NCBI RefSeq assembly: GCF_900021175.1
Contig: NZ_FCOP01000011.1
Location: forward strand, 930,001-994,000
Direction: 5' to 3'
DNA length: 64,000 nucleotides
Origin: Pseudenterobacter timonensis
Lineage (GTDB): Bacteria > Pseudomonadota > Gammaproteobacteria > Enterobacterales > Enterobacteriaceae
The position numbers and the translations under genes were made by a program. Below, piece after piece: positions 29,368 to 39,418 of the stretch (position 1 is the stretch's first letter; the number at the start of each line of letters is the position of its first letter). The notes below the pieces were generated by a model, which saw nothing but the letters and a program-made list of their open reading frames with translations, was not told the origin of the DNA and made no database searches.

Positions 29368-29795
29368 CCCTCACCCTGGCCCTCTCCCTGAAAGGGAGAG
29401 GGGAAAAGACGGTGCTTTGGCCCGGGAAAGTGTTCGATGATCTCCCGCATCCCTGTGGGTAGAGGGCAAAAGGCGGTGCTTTGGGCCGGGAAAGTGTTCG
29501 ATGATCCCCTTATCCCTGTGGGTAGAGGGGAAAAGGCGGCGCTTTGGCCCGGGAAAGTGTTCGATGATCCCCTTATCCCTGTGGGTAGAGGGGAAAAGGC
29601 GGTGCTTTGGGCCGGGAAAGTGTTCGATGAGCCCCCGCATCCCTGTGGGTAGAGGGGAAAAGACGGTGCTTTGGGCCGGGAAAGTGTTCGATGATCCCTC
29701 TCACCCCTGTGGGTAGAGGGGAAAGACGGTGCTTTGGGCCGGGAAAGTGCTCGATCAATCCCCTCTCCCCTATGGGGAGAGGGTTAGGGTGAGGG
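29368..29795. repeat. Array of six 63-64 bp tandem repeats capped by inverted repeats
   Basis: The left cap CCCTCACCCTGGCCCTCTCCC (29368-29388) and the right cap (29775-29795) are inverted copies matching at 19 of 21 bases. Each cap folds into its own hairpin (CTCTCCC/GGGAGAG). Between them the core GTGCTTTGG recurs at 29412, 29476, 29539, 29602, 29666 and 29729. Each unit contains a degraded copy of the cap palindrome (CCCTTATCCCTGTGGGTAGAGGG) and a conserved stretch ending AAAGTGTTCGATGATC. The array ends 1 bp from the lnt stop. The 63/64-bp period shifts the frame, so the long frames here are not likely coding. Confidence 0.9.
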
Positions 29796-29796
29796 G

Positions 29797-31335
29797 TTAT
29801 TTATGACGCTGACGCAGGCTCATCAGCACCGCGCCAAAGCCAAACAGCGCGGTCAGGATCCAGAGCGGCCAGTTGCCGGTGCGGGCATAGGGAGTCAGGC
29901 CGCGCACGGGTGTAACCGTGGTGGTCAGCACCTGACGGGTGAACTGCGGGATCATCGCCTGAACTTCACCCTGCGGACCGATCACGGCGGTGATACCGTT
30001 ATTGGTGCTGCGCAGAAGAGGGCGCGCCAGCTCCAGCGAGCGCATCCGCGCCATCTGGAAGTGCTGCCACGGGCCGATCGACTTGCCGAACCAGGCGTCG
30101 TTCGAAATAGTCAGCAGATAGTCGGTATCCGGGCGGAAGTTATCCCGCACCTGCTCACCGAGAATAATCTCGTAGCAAATGGCCGCCGTCAGGGCCAGTC
30201 CGTGCGCATGCAGCTGCGGCTGGATGTACGGCCCGCGGCTGAAGGAGGACATGGGCAGATCGAAGAAAGGCGCTAACGGGCGCAGAATCGACTCCAGCGG
30301 TACAAACTCCCCAAACGGCACCAGGTGGTTTTTGTTGTAGCGGTTGGTCGACTCATAGCTGTACGGGTTGTCTTTGCCGAGCGTGATGATGGTGTTATAG
30401 GTGTCGTAGCGGTTCCGCTGATTCAGCCGCGCGTCAACGATACCGGTCACCAGCGTACTGTTGTGAGCGCGAAGCTCCTCATCCAGCCCGGTTAAAAAGC
30501 GCTGCTGGTTGATCTCCAGATCGGGAATAGCGGACTCCGGCCAGATGATGAGCTGCGATTTGCCCATCTCTTTTTGCGTGGCGTCGAGATAGATTTTCAG
30601 CGTATTGATGAGCTGATTTTCATCCCATTTCAGCGACTGCGGGATATCGCCCTGCACCAGCGAGACCCGCGTGGCGCGCTCCGGCTGCAGGGTATACCAC
30701 TGGGTAAAGCGCAGCGGGAAAGGCAGCGCGAAAAGCACTAACCCGACGATAAACGGCTTCCAGCTACGGGTGGCGATAGCCAGCACCAGCAGACCGCTGA
30801 CTATCATCAGCAGGAAGTTTATCGACTCCACGCCCATCACCGGAGCCAGCCCTTTCAGCGGGCCGTCAATCTGGCTATAGCCAAACTGCAGCCAGGGGAA
30901 GCCGGTCAGCACCCAGCCGCGCAGAAACTCGGTGATCTGCCAGACCGCCGGCGCGGCAATCGCCACGCGCAGCCAGCTGGTTTTGGGCCACAGGCGGGCA
31001 AGAATACCGGCAAACAGGCCGGTATAAAGCGACAGATAGGCCGCCAGCAGCACCACCAGAAAAACGTTAACCGGGCCGGGCATCCCGCCAAACTGCGCGA
31101 TGCTAACGTAGACCCAGTTGATGCCGGAGCCAAACAGTCCCAGCCCCCAGACGTAGCCGATCGCGGCGGCCTGCAGCGGACGACGGTTGAGCGTCAGCCC
31201 CTGCAGGCCCATCAGGGAGAGGATGGCCGCAGGCCAGATATCGTAAGGAGAAAAAGCCAGCGTTCCGCTGGCTCCAAGGATCAGCGCCAGCAGCAGACGT
31301 ACGCGCTGGCGTTCAAACAGGGGGGCAAATGCCAT
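29797..31335 (-). CDS. lnt: Apolipoprotein N-acyltransferase Lnt
   Basis: 512 residues, the E. coli length. Several N-terminal membrane helices precede a periplasmic nitrilase-fold domain with the triad Glu267 (WPESAIP), Lys335 ([11 protein letters not shown]) and Cys387 (AAICYE), plus a C-terminal helix. Lnt adds the third acyl chain to lipoproteins, needed for Lol sorting of proteins such as LptE and RlpA here. It lies 5 bp after corC. Confidence 0.96.
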   Translation of the reverse strand: MAFAPLFERQRVRLLLALILGASGTLAFSPYDIWPAAILSLMGLQGLTLNRRPLQAAAIGYVWGLGLFGSGINWVYVSIAQFGGMPGPVNVFLVVLLAAYLSLYTGLFAGILARLWPKTSWLRVAIAAPAVWQITEFLRGWVLTGFPWLQFGYSQIDGPLKGLAPVMGVESINFLLMIVSGLLVLAIATRSWKPFIVGLVLFALPFPLRFTQWYTLQPERATRVSLVQGDIPQSLKWDENQLINTLKIYLDATQKEMGKSQLIIWPESAIPDLEINQQRFLTGLDEELRAHNSTLVTGIVDARLNQRNRYDTYNTIITLGKDNPYSYESTNRYNKNHLVPFGEFVPLESILRPLAPFFDLPMSSFSRGPYIQPQLHAHGLALTAAICYEIILGEQVRDNFRPDTDYLLTISNDAWFGKSIGPWQHFQMARMRSLELARPLLRSTNNGITAVIGPQGEVQAMIPQFTRQVLTTTVTPVRGLTPYARTGNWPLWILTALFGFGAVLMSLRQRHK

Positions 31336-31340
31336 TTACA

Positions 31341-32219
31341 TTAATCTTCCAGTTTTGGCACCGGTGAGTCGTCCGGCATTCTGACATGGACCTGAATGAT
31401 ACGGCGGCTGTCGGCCATCGCGACCTTAAACTGATAGCCGTCGATCTCCACGGTTTCACCGCGGGCAGGCAGGTGGCCAAACGCCTGCATCACCAAGCCG
31501 CCGATGGTGTCCACCTCTTCATCGCTGAAGTGGGTGTCGAAGGTATCGTTAAAATCTTCGATAGAGGCCAGCGCCCGCACCGTCCAGGTGTGGCGGCTGA
31601 GCTGACGGAAGTCGATATCCTCTTCTTCGTCATACTCATCTTCGATTTCGCCGACGATCAGCTCAAGAATATCCTCGATGGTCACCAGGCCCGATACGCC
31701 GCCAAATTCATCGATAACAATCGCCATGTGGTAGCGCTGGGAGCGGAACTCCTTCAGCATGCGGTCAACGCGCTTGCTTTCAGGCACCACCACCGCCGGA
31801 CGTAACACTTTCTCCATGCTGAAGGCGTCGGCATCGCTGCGCATAAATGGCAGCAGATCTTTGGCCATCAGAATCCCTTCAATGTGATCTTTATCCTCGC
31901 TGATCACCGGAAAACGCGAGTGGGCGGACTCAATAATGACGTCGAGGCACTCATCCAGGGGCTGGTTGCGTTTCAGGGTGATCATCTGCGAGCGGGGGAT
32001 CATGATGTCGCGGACGCGCTGGTCAGCGATATCCATAACCCCTTCGAGCATTTCGCGCGTATCTTCGTCGATAAGCTCGTTTTGCCCGGAATCACGGATC
32101 AGCTCCAGCAGTTCGTCACGGTTTTTGGGCTCGCCGTGGAAAAGCTGGTTCAGAATAAGGGAGAAAAATCCCTTCTTACCGGTTGTCGTGTCGCTACTGT
32201 GTGAATTGTCGTCGCTCAT
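31341..32219 (-). CDS. corC: Magnesium/cobalt efflux-associated protein CorC (YbeX)
   Basis: 292 residues from [17 protein letters not shown], matching E. coli; a longer frame adds 13 unrelated residues. Two CBS domains (about residues 65-190, with [11 protein letters not shown] and [18 protein letters not shown]) precede a CorC/HlyC transporter-associated domain. It has no membrane helices. It has been linked to Co2+/Mg2+ efflux with CorA and, from its neighbours YbeY and YbeZ, to ribosome metabolism. Confidence 0.94.
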   Translation of the reverse strand: MSDDNSHSSDTTTGKKGFFSLILNQLFHGEPKNRDELLELIRDSGQNELIDEDTREMLEGVMDIADQRVRDIMIPRSQMITLKRNQPLDECLDVIIESAHSRFPVISEDKDHIEGILMAKDLLPFMRSDADAFSMEKVLRPAVVVPESKRVDRMLKEFRSQRYHMAIVIDEFGGVSGLVTIEDILELIVGEIEDEYDEEEDIDFRQLSRHTWTVRALASIEDFNDTFDTHFSDEEVDTIGGLVMQAFGHLPARGETVEIDGYQFKVAMADSRRIIQVHVRMPDDSPVPKLED

Positions 32220-32308
32220 GGCGTTTGTTAAGGGTTCTCTTGTCAGTGAAAAGCGCACCGCCGCGGAAATCCTCGCGCGGCGGCAGGGGTAATCAGTCGA
32301 AAGACTGA

Positions 32309-32776
32309 CTATTCTTTCTCGGCAATGTACGGATCCTCATAGCCCAGAGCAAGCATTATCTCTGTCTCGAGGGATTCCATCTCTTCTGCTTCGTCATCTT
32401 CGATATGGTCGTAACCGAGCAGATGCAAACTGCCGTGCACCACCATATGCGCCCAGTGGGCGTCGAGGGGCTTCTGCTGCTCTTTCGCCTCCTGTTCCAC
32501 CACCTGACGGCAGATGATCAGGTCGCCCAGCAGCGGCATCTCGATGCCCGGCGGCGCCTCAAAAGGGAAGGAGAGCACGTTAGTCGGCTTATCCTTCCCG
32601 CGATAGGTCAGATTCAGCTCGTGGCTTTCCGCCTCGTCCACCAGGCGAATCGTGACTTCCGACTCCTCCTGGAACTGCGGAATGACCGCGTTCAGCCATG
32701 CCTGAAACTGGCTCTCTTCCGGTAACCCGGCGCTGTCTTCGCACGCCAGCTGTAAATCGAGAATAACCTGACTCAT
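32309..32776 (-). CDS. ybeY: Endoribonuclease YbeY
   Basis: 155 residues with the UPF0054 zinc motif [11 protein letters not shown]: His114, His118 and His124 bind zinc. YbeY is a single-strand-specific endoribonuclease needed for 16S rRNA 3' maturation, ribosome quality control and rRNA antitermination. Its start overlaps the ybeZ stop by 4 bp (ATGA), so the two are coupled. Confidence 0.96.
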   Translation of the reverse strand: MSQVILDLQLACEDSAGLPEESQFQAWLNAVIPQFQEESEVTIRLVDEAESHELNLTYRGKDKPTNVLSFPFEAPPGIEMPLLGDLIICRQVVEQEAKEQQKPLDAHWAHMVVHGSLHLLGYDHIEDDEAEEMESLETEIMLALGYEDPYIAEKE

Positions 32777-33819
32777 TTATGTTCCTGTTCTTGCGCTTCG
32801 CGTTTGCGTTCTGCCGCCAGCTCCGCCTTACGTTTCTGGTCTGCCTCTTCCCAGGCTTCATAGGCGTTCACGATGCGGGCCACCACCGGATGACGCACCA
32901 CATCTTCGCTGTGGAAGAAGTTAAAGCTGATCTCTTCCACGTTCGCCAGCACCTCGATCGCGTGGCGCAGGCCCGATTTGGTGTTGCGCGGCAGGTCAAT
33001 CTGCGTCACGTCACCGGTGATCACCGCTTTCGAGTTAAAGCCAATACGCGTCAGGAACATCTTCATCTGTTCGATAGTGGTGTTCTGGCTCTCATCAAGA
33101 ATGATGAACGCGTCGTTCAGCGTACGCCCACGCATGTAAGCGAGCGGCGCCACCTCGATGACGTTACGTTCGATAAGCTTTTCCACCTTCTCAAAGCCAA
33201 GCATTTCGAACAGCGCGTCGTAGAGCGGGCGCAGATAGGGGTCAACCTTCTGGCTCAGGTCGCCGGGGAGAAAGCCGAGCTTTTCGCCCGCTTCAACCGC
33301 CGGGCGGGTCAGCAGAATACGACGGATCTCCTGGCGCTCCAGCGCATCGACCGCTGCGGCGACCGCGAGATAGGTTTTACCGGTCCCCGCCGGGCCGACG
33401 CCAAAGGTGATGTCGTGGTCGAGGATATTGGCGATGTACTGCGCCTGGTTCGGCGTACGCGGCTTGATCACGCCACGTTTGGTTTTGATGTTAACCGCCT
33501 TACCATACTCCGGGACGCTCTCCGCGCTCTGTTCCAGCACGCGCGCTTCTTTAATGGCAAGATGGATCTGTTCAGGCTCGATATCCTGAATCTGACCGCG
33601 CATCGGGGCGGTATCAACGTAAAGGCTGCGCAGAATATCCGCGGCGGCGCTGACGCAAATTTCGCGTCCGGTGAGTTTGAAATGATTATCGCGACGATTG
33701 ATTTCGATGCCCAGACGTCGCTCCAGTTGTTTGATGTTGTCATCAAACGGCCCGCACAGGCCCAGCAGGCGAGCGTTGTCTGCGGGCTCAAGGGTAAGTT
33801 CACGCGTATCTATGTTCAA
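32773..33819 (-). CDS. ybeZ: PhoH-like ATPase YbeZ
   Basis: 348 residues. An N-terminal KH-like RNA-binding region precedes a PhoH ATPase domain with Walker A GPAGTGKT (residues 142-149) and Walker [11 protein letters not shown]. The start is a TTG at 33819 ([15 protein letters not shown] aligns with the family) with GAGG just ahead; no ATG fits. It is thought to work with YbeY on RNA, probably as a helicase. The tail is a lysine/glutamate-rich coil. Confidence 0.95.
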   Translation of the reverse strand: MNIDTRELTLEPADNARLLGLCGPFDDNIKQLERRLGIEINRRDNHFKLTGREICVSAAADILRSLYVDTAPMRGQIQDIEPEQIHLAIKEARVLEQSAESVPEYGKAVNIKTKRGVIKPRTPNQAQYIANILDHDITFGVGPAGTGKTYLAVAAAVDALERQEIRRILLTRPAVEAGEKLGFLPGDLSQKVDPYLRPLYDALFEMLGFEKVEKLIERNVIEVAPLAYMRGRTLNDAFIILDESQNTTIEQMKMFLTRIGFNSKAVITGDVTQIDLPRNTKSGLRHAIEVLANVEEISFNFFHSEDVVRHPVVARIVNAYEAWEEADQKRKAELAAERKREAQEQEHK

Positions 33820-33961
33820 ACTGTTCCTCTTGGGTGTGTTGGTCAGCCCCCGGGCACCACGCCCGCGGACGGAATAAAACCGTCATAAATGAAATTATTC
33901 ACGCCTGCGAATAAAGGCGCAAGTGCTGGTAAGGATATGGGGGAGTTCGGGGAGAAATACA

Positions 33962-33984
33962 AGGCCTGCCATAGCGGCAGGCCT
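33962..33984 (-). terminator. Hairpin after miaB, possible terminator
   Basis: AGGCCTGCC-GCTAT-GGCAGGCCT on the minus strand forms a perfect 9-bp stem followed by TGTATTT, 7 bp past the miaB stop. The U tract is interrupted, so some readthrough into ybeZ is likely. Confidence 0.6.
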
Positions 33985-33991
33985 GAAGGGA

Positions 33992-35416
33992 TCAGGGCTG
34001 ATAGACGCCCACGCCCAGATCGTTTTCTTTGCGGGTACGGGCGATGACGGACGCCGGCGTTTCCACCACGCGCAGCCCCATCTCATCCTCGGTACGGATC
34101 ACTTTCCCGCGCAGGGAGTTAGGACGCACCTCGGTAATCTCCACATCGACAAATTTACCCACCATCTCCGGCGAGCCTTCGAAGTTGACCACGCGGTTGT
34201 TTTCGGTACGGCCAGAAAGCTCCATGATGCTCTTACGGGAAGTACCTTCCACCAGGATACGCTGGGTGGTGCCGAGCATCCGGCGGCTCCAGGCCATCGC
34301 CTGCTGGTTGATGCGCTCCTGCAGGATATAGAGACGCTGCTTTTTCTCCTCTTCCGGCACATCGTCGACCATATCGGCCGCCGGGGTACCCGGACGCGCG
34401 GAGAAGATAAAGCTGTAGCTCATGTCAAAATTGACGTCGGCAATCAGCTTCATGGTGCGCTCAAAGTCATCCGCGCTTTCGCCCGGGAAACCGACGATAA
34501 AGTCGGAGCTAATCTGGATATCCGGGCGCGCTTCGCGAAGCTTGCGGATAATCGCTTTGTACTCCAGCGCGGTATGGGTACGCCCCATCAGGTTCAGCAC
34601 CCGGTCAGAGCCGCTCTGTACCGGCAGGTGCAGGAAGCTCACCAGCTCCGGCGTGTCGCGGTAAACCTCGATAATGTCGTCGGTAAACTCGATCGGGTGG
34701 CTGGTGGTAAAGCGGATACGGTCGATACCGTCAATGGCCGCCACCAGACGCAGCAGCTCCGCAAAGGAGCCAGGAGTACCATCGTAGTTTTCACCGCGCC
34801 AGGCGTTAACGTTCTGGCCGAGCAGGTTAACTTCACGTACCCCCTGTGCCGCAAGCTGGGCGATCTCAAACAGGATATCGTCGCAGGGGCGGCTGACCTC
34901 TTCGCCACGGGTGTAAGGCACCACGCAATAGGTACAATATTTATTGCAGCCTTCCATAATGGAGACAAAGGCGGTCGGGCCTTCCGCGCGCGGCTCAGGC
35001 AGACGGTCAAACTTCTCGATCTCCGGGAAGCTAACATCCACCACCGGGCTGCGGTCGCCGCGTACCGAGTTGATCATCTCCGGCAGGCGGTGCAGGGTCT
35101 GCGGCCCAAAAACAATATCTACGTAGTGGGCGCGGCTACGGATCAGCTTGCCTTCCTGAGAAGCCACGCAGCCACCGACGCCAATGATCAGGTCCGGATT
35201 TTTCTCTTTAAGCAGCTTCCAGCGACCTAACTGGTGAAAGACTTTTTCCTGAGCCTTTTCACGAATGGAGCAGGTGTTCAGCAGAAGCACATCCGCTTCT
35301 TCCGCCACGTCGGTCAGCTGATAGCCATGAGTGGCATCCAGCAGATCGGCCATCTTCGATGAATCGTATTCGTTCATCTGACAGCCCCAGGTTTTAATAT
35401 GGAGTTTTTTTGTCAT
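33992..35416 (-). CDS. miaB: tRNA-2-methylthio-N6-dimethylallyladenosine synthase MiaB
   Basis: 474 residues. The N-terminal cluster domain has Cys12, Cys49 and Cys83; the radical SAM motif is Cys157, Cys161 and Cys164 in GCNKYCTYC; a C-terminal TRAM domain follows. It thiomethylates i6A37 of tRNAs reading UNN codons. It heads the miaB-ybeZ-ybeY-corC-lnt row and is divergent from ubiF. Confidence 0.96.
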   Translation of the reverse strand: MTKKLHIKTWGCQMNEYDSSKMADLLDATHGYQLTDVAEEADVLLLNTCSIREKAQEKVFHQLGRWKLLKEKNPDLIIGVGGCVASQEGKLIRSRAHYVDIVFGPQTLHRLPEMINSVRGDRSPVVDVSFPEIEKFDRLPEPRAEGPTAFVSIMEGCNKYCTYCVVPYTRGEEVSRPCDDILFEIAQLAAQGVREVNLLGQNVNAWRGENYDGTPGSFAELLRLVAAIDGIDRIRFTTSHPIEFTDDIIEVYRDTPELVSFLHLPVQSGSDRVLNLMGRTHTALEYKAIIRKLREARPDIQISSDFIVGFPGESADDFERTMKLIADVNFDMSYSFIFSARPGTPAADMVDDVPEEEKKQRLYILQERINQQAMAWSRRMLGTTQRILVEGTSRKSIMELSGRTENNRVVNFEGSPEMVGKFVDVEITEVRPNSLRGKVIRTEDEMGLRVVETPASVIARTRKENDLGVGVYQP

Positions 35417-35552
35417 CGACTTGCTCGTGCTCAGAATTGCAAGGCGCGTATTGTAATGCTTTGGTGCGGTTGTGACCAGTGTGAAGGTTCTCAGCCTCGG
35501 CGGTAAAAAAATCCGGTAAACTTAAGGGATTCTCAAATAAGGACGATTGACC

Positions 35553-36728
35553 ATGACACACCAACAAACCGAAATTGCCGTCGTCGGCGGCGGTATGGTC
35601 GGCGGCGCGCTGGCGCTGGGACTGGCACAGCAGGGCTTCAGGGTGACGGTGATTGAAAAGGCGACGCCGCCCGCTTTCGAGGCGACGGCAAAACCTGACG
35701 TCAGGATCTCGGCGCTGAGCGCGGCGTCGGTCGATCTGCTGCGCGGGCTGGGCGTCTGGGATGCCGTTCTCGCCATGCGCGCCCACCCCTGGCGCCGTCT
35801 GGAGACCTGGGAGTGGGAGACGGCTCATGTAACGTTCGATGCCGCAGAGCTGAAGCTGCCCGCGCTGGGCTATATGGTGGAAAATAACGTTTTGCAGCTG
35901 GCGCTCTGGCAGGCGCTGGAGGCGAATCCCAACGTCACCCTGCGGGTGCCCGCCTCAATCACGTCGCTAAAACGGTGCGATAACGCTTATCAGCTGGAGC
36001 TGGAGAATGGCGAGCCGCTCACGGCGCAGCTGGTGGTCGGAGCGGATGGCGCTAATTCACAGGTGCGGCAGATGGCCGCCATCGGCATTCACGCCTGGGA
36101 CTATCAACAGGCCTGCATGCTGATTACCGTCGAGTGTGAAGAGGAGCCGGGGGAGAGCACCTGGCAGGAGTTTACTCCGGATGGCCCGCGCGCCTTTCTG
36201 CCGCTTTATGACAAATGGGCGTCGCTGGTCTGGTATGACCGGCCCGCGCGCATCCGCCAGCTGCAGGGGCTACCGCTGGGGCAGCTGCAGCGTGAAATCA
36301 GCAAACATTTTCCCGCCCGTCTCGGGAAGGTGACGCCGGTGGCGGCCGGCAGTTTTCCGCTGACCCGCCGCCATGCGCTGAAGTATGTCAAAGAGGGGCT
36401 GGCGCTGGTGGGGGATGCGGCGCATACCATTCATCCGCTGGCGGGACAGGGGGTAAACCTCGGCTACCGCGATGTAGAGGCGCTGCTGGAAGTGCTGGTC
36501 AATGCCCGCAGCTATGGCGAAGCCTGGGCGAGCGAGCAGGTGCTCAGGCGCTACCAGATGCGTCGCATGGCCGATAATTTTATTATGCAGTCGGGAATGG
36601 ATCTCTTTTATGCCGGATTCAGCAACAATCTTGGACCGGTGCGGATGCTGCGCAATATTGGCCTGATGGCGGCCGCGCGGGCGGGCGTGTTAAAGCGCCA
36701 GGCGCTGAAATATGCCTTAGGACTTTAA
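35553..36728 (+). CDS. ubiF: Ubiquinone hydroxylase UbiF (C6 monooxygenase)
   Basis: 391 residues, the E. coli length, from MTHQQTEIAVVGGG. It is a flavoprotein monooxygenase with dinucleotide motif GGGMVGGALALG (about residues 11-22), DG motif VGADGANSQVR near 160, and GD motif LVGDAAHTIHPLAGQGVNLGYRD near 285. It hydroxylates 2-octaprenyl-3-methyl-6-methoxy-1,4-benzoquinol in aerobic ubiquinone synthesis. A TTG two codons earlier is less likely. Confidence 0.95.
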   Translation: MTHQQTEIAVVGGGMVGGALALGLAQQGFRVTVIEKATPPAFEATAKPDVRISALSAASVDLLRGLGVWDAVLAMRAHPWRRLETWEWETAHVTFDAAELKLPALGYMVENNVLQLALWQALEANPNVTLRVPASITSLKRCDNAYQLELENGEPLTAQLVVGADGANSQVRQMAAIGIHAWDYQQACMLITVECEEEPGESTWQEFTPDGPRAFLPLYDKWASLVWYDRPARIRQLQGLPLGQLQREISKHFPARLGKVTPVAAGSFPLTRRHALKYVKEGLALVGDAAHTIHPLAGQGVNLGYRDVEALLEVLVNARSYGEAWASEQVLRRYQMRRMADNFIMQSGMDLFYAGFSNNLGPVRMLRNIGLMAAARAGVLKRQALKYALGL

Positions 36729-36790
36729 GCGGCGAGGCATAACTTCCTCTCTTTTCATCAGGAAAGGGAGGAGGGGAGATGACAAAAACA

Positions 36791-36815
36791 AAAAAGCCCG
36801 CAGAGCGGGCTTTTT
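36791..36815. terminator. Bidirectional intrinsic terminator between ubiF and the tRNA operon
   Basis: AAAAAGCCCGC-AGA-GCGGGCTTTTT, a perfect stem with A and T tracts on both sides. It ends ubiF from the left and the tRNA operon from the right. Confidence 0.9.
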
Positions 36816-36825
36816 TGCTGTGTAG

Positions 36826-36900
36826 TGGCTGGGGTACGAGGATTCGAACCTCGGAATGCCGGAATCAGAATCCGGTGCCTTACCGCTTGGCGATACCCCA
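36826..36900 (-). tRNA. glnX: tRNA-Gln (anticodon CTG), glnX position
   Basis: 75 nt including an encoded CCA end. The cloverleaf is complete: acceptor TGGGGTA pairs with TACCCCA, the anticodon loop TTCTGAT carries CTG, and the T loop is GTTCGAATC. It is identical in sequence to the next copy and is the last gene of the seven-tRNA operon. Confidence 0.97.
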
Positions 36901-36941
36901 ACGGGTGCGTTCAGACAAATTGTACAAACGGCTTTGAAAAT

Positions 36942-37016
36942 TGGCTGGGGTACGAGGATTCGAACCTCGGAATGCCGGAATCAGAATCCGGTGCCTTACC
37001 GCTTGGCGATACCCCA
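36942..37016 (-). tRNA. glnV: tRNA-Gln (anticodon CTG), glnV position
   Basis: 75 nt, same sequence as the copy at 36826, with encoded CCA. It is separated from its twin by 41 bp. Confidence 0.97.
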
Positions 37017-37059
37017 ATTTTTCACTGGCGAAACACTGCTTATGCAATGGTTCTTAATC

Positions 37060-37136
37060 TGGTGGCTACGACGGGATTCGAACCTGTGACCCCATCATTA
37101 TGAGTGATGTGCTCTAACCAACTGAGCTACGTAGCC
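37060..37136 (-). tRNA. metU: tRNA-Met (elongator, CAT), metU position
   Basis: 77 nt with encoded CCA. Acceptor GGCTACG pairs with CGTAGCC, so base 1 pairs with base 72, unlike initiator tRNA. The anticodon CAT lies in the loop CTCATAA. It is identical to the copy at 37456. Confidence 0.96.
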
Positions 37137-37157
37137 AACGTTACTGCTCTTCTTCGA

Positions 37158-37232
37158 TGGCTGGGGTACCTGGATTCGAACCAGGGAATGCCGGTATCAA
37201 AAACCGGTGCCTTACCGCTTGGCGATACCCCA
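37158..37232 (-). tRNA. glnW: tRNA-Gln (anticodon TTG), glnW position
   Basis: 75 nt with encoded CCA; the anticodon loop carries TTG (plus strand CAA in ATCAAAAA). It is the same as the copy at 37266. It differs from the CTG species in the anticodon arm and T stem. Confidence 0.97.
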
Positions 37233-37265
37233 ACAGCTGCGGAGAACCGCTAAATCGAAGAAATA

Positions 37266-37340
37266 TGGCTGGGGTACCTGGATTCGAACCAGGGAATGCC
37301 GGTATCAAAAACCGGTGCCTTACCGCTTGGCGATACCCCA
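37266..37340 (-). tRNA. glnU: tRNA-Gln (anticodon TTG), glnU position
   Basis: 75 nt with encoded CCA and anticodon TTG, third gene of the operon. It is separated by 33 bp from its twin. Confidence 0.97.
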
Positions 37341-37363
37341 TCCGTGCAACGCCTGTCTGGGAA

Positions 37364-37448
37364 TGGTGCGGGAGGCGAGACTTGAACTCGCACACCTTGC
37401 GGCGCCAGAACCTAAATCTGGTGCGTCTACCAATTTCGCCACTCCCGC
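37364..37448 (-). tRNA. leuW: tRNA-Leu (anticodon TAG), leuW position
   Basis: 85 nt class II tRNA with a long variable arm and encoded CCA. Acceptor GCGGGAG pairs with CTCCCGC, and the anticodon loop contains TAG. It reads CUN leucine codons. Confidence 0.97.
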
Positions 37449-37455
37449 AAAAAGA

Positions 37456-37532
37456 TGGTGGCTACGACGGGATTCGAACCTGTGACCCCATCATTATGAG
37501 TGATGTGCTCTAACCAACTGAGCTACGTAGCC
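37456..37532 (-). tRNA. metT: tRNA-Met (elongator, CAT), metT position
   Basis: 77 nt with encoded CCA, first gene of the operon and identical to the copy at 37060. It lies 37 bp downstream of the promoter's -10 box. Confidence 0.96.
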
Positions 37533-37569
37533 ATCTTTTTCGCGTTACCTTATCGGCGTTGCGGGGCGC

Positions 37570-37598
37570 ATTATGCGTATAGACCCTTGCAGCGTCAA
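37570..37598 (-). promoter_or_regulatory. Promoter of the seven-tRNA operon
   Basis: On the minus strand TTGACG (37593-37598), a 17-bp spacer and CATAAT (37570-37575) are followed by the GC-rich discriminator GCGCCCC. Such a discriminator marks stable-RNA promoters under stringent (ppGpp/DksA) control. Confidence 0.75.
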
Positions 37599-37712
37599 CA
37601 CCTTTTTCATCGAAAATAGCCTGAAAGCGTCTGTTTGGTTAGGTTGCGAACAGCGTGGCCGATTATTCGGCAATTATTGGTTATTTATCGTTTTTGTCCA
37701 GCGAAAAAGGGC

Positions 37713-37737
37713 AAAAAAAGAGGCCCCTTGGGGCCTC
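37713..37737 (-). terminator. Intrinsic terminator of asnB
   Basis: GAGGCCCC-AA-GGGGCCTC on the minus strand, followed by seven T's, about 20 bp past the asnB stop. Confidence 0.88.
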
Positions 37738-37756
37738 CTGACGAACCGCGTTAAGA

Positions 37757-39418
37757 TCAATAGGCAGCCTGATGGACGCCCACCGCGCGGCCTGACGGAT
37801 CGTTCATGGTTTTAAAGGCTTCATCCCATTCGATCGCCTTAGCGGAAGAGCAGGCGACGGACGGACCGCCCGGCACGCACTCCGCTGCGCTCGGTACCGG
37901 GAAGAGCTCCTCGAAGATCTCGCGATAGAGATAAGCCTCTTTGGAGACCGGCGTGTTATAGGGGAAGCGGAAGCTGGCGGTTTCCAGTTGTTGATCGGAA
38001 ATCTGCTTCGCGGCCACCTCTTTCAGGGTGTCGATCCAGCTATAGCCGACGCCGTCGGAGAACTGCTCTTTTTGACGCCATGCCACGCTTGCCGGCAGGT
38101 AGGATTCAAAGCATTCACGCAGAATATGCTTTTCCATTTTGCCGTTGCCGCACATCTTGTCCTGAGGGTTGATGCGCATTGCCACATCGAGGAATTTCTT
38201 ATCAAGGAATGGCACTCGCGCTTCAACGCCCCAGGCGGACATCGCTTTGTTGGCGCGGGCGCAGTCGAACATATGCAGCGCCTGCAGCTTGCGCACCGTC
38301 TCTTCGTGCAGCTCTCTGGCGTCCGGCGCCTTATGGAAGTAGAGGTAGCCGCCGAACACCTCATCGGAGCCCTCCCCGGAGAGCACCATCTTGATCCCCA
38401 TCGCTTTGATTTTGCGCGACATCAGGTACATCGGCGTGGAGGCGCGAATGGTGGTGACGTCATAGGTTTCAATGTGGTAAATCACGTCGCGGATGGCGTC
38501 GAGGCCTTCCTGTACGGTGAAGTGGATTTCATGGTGCACGGTGCCGAGATGGTTCGCCACTTCCTGCGCGGCTTTCAAATCGGGGGCGCCTTCCAGACCC
38601 ACGGCAAAGGAGTGCAGCTGTGGCCACCAGGCCTCGGAGCGCTCCTGATCTTCCACGCGGCGCGCAGCAAATTTTTTGGTAATGGCGGAGATAATCGACG
38701 AGTCCAGGCCGCCTGAGAGCAATACGCCATAAGGCACGTCAGACATCAGGTGGCTTTTCACCGCCTCTTCCAGCGCCTGACGCAGCTCGGCTTTGTCGGT
38801 CACGTTATCTTTTACCGCCTCATAGTCGAACCAGTCACGCTGGTAGTAAGAGCGGATTTCGCCGTCCTGACTCCAGAGATAACTTCCCGCCGGGAACTCT
38901 TTAATGGTGCGGCAAACCGGCACCAGCGCCTTCATCTCTGAGGCGACATAGAAGTTGCCATGCTCGTCATGCCCCATGTAGAGCGGGATAATGCCGATAT
39001 GATCGCGACCAATCAGGTAAGCGTCTTTTTCGCTGTCGTAGAGTACGAAGGCAAACATACCCTGCAGATCGTCCAGAAACTCCGGCCCTTTCTCCTGATA
39101 GAGGGCGAGGATCACCTCGCAGTCGGAGCCGGTTTGAAAGGCGTAGCGGTCGCCATATTCCGCGCGCAGCGCCTGATGGTTGTAGATTTCACCGTTTACC
39201 GCCAGCGCATGGGTTTTTTTCTCATTATAAAGCGGCTGGGCGCCAGCGTTGACGTCGACAATCGATAAACGTTCATGCGCCAGAATGGCGTTGTCGCAGG
39301 CATAAACGCCAGACCAGTCAGGCCCGCGGTGGCGCATCAGGCGGGAGAGCTCCAGCGCCTTTTTACGCAGCTCGCCTGCGTCAGTTTTAATATCCAGTAC
39401 GCCAAAAATTGAACACAT
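37757..39418 (-). CDS. asnB: Asparagine synthetase B (glutamine-hydrolysing)
   Basis: 553 residues. Cys2, exposed after Met removal, is the glutaminase nucleophile of the class II amidotransferase domain (MCSIFGVLDI, RHRGPD, NGEIYNH). The synthetase domain has the pyrophosphate loop SGGLDSS near residue 233 and LSGEGSDEVFGGY near 345. It makes Asn from Asp, Gln and ATP. The frame opens four codons earlier, but the family starts at this Met. Confidence 0.96.
   Translation of the reverse strand: MCSIFGVLDIKTDAGELRKKALELSRLMRHRGPDWSGVYACDNAILAHERLSIVDVNAGAQPLYNEKKTHALAVNGEIYNHQALRAEYGDRYAFQTGSDCEVILALYQEKGPEFLDDLQGMFAFVLYDSEKDAYLIGRDHIGIIPLYMGHDEHGNFYVASEMKALVPVCRTIKEFPAGSYLWSQDGEIRSYYQRDWFDYEAVKDNVTDKAELRQALEEAVKSHLMSDVPYGVLLSGGLDSSIISAITKKFAARRVEDQERSEAWWPQLHSFAVGLEGAPDLKAAQEVANHLGTVHHEIHFTVQEGLDAIRDVIYHIETYDVTTIRASTPMYLMSRKIKAMGIKMVLSGEGSDEVFGGYLYFHKAPDARELHEETVRKLQALHMFDCARANKAMSAWGVEARVPFLDKKFLDVAMRINPQDKMCGNGKMEKHILRECFESYLPASVAWRQKEQFSDGVGYSWIDTLKEVAAKQISDQQLETASFRFPYNTPVSKEAYLYREIFEELFPVPSAAECVPGGPSVACSSAKAIEWDEAFKTMNDPSGRAVGVHQAAY

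Noticed and set aside
29371-29758. Repeat proteins encoded on either strand across the tandem array
   Set aside because: The period is 63 or 64 bp, so frames drift; similar peptides appear in several frames and there are no ribosome sites. It is a by-product of the DNA repeat.
29368-29795. CRISPR array (regular repeats of about 63 bp)
   Set aside because: The would-be spacers are nearly identical to each other, the repeats are GC-rich palindromes with inverted caps, and no cas genes are present.
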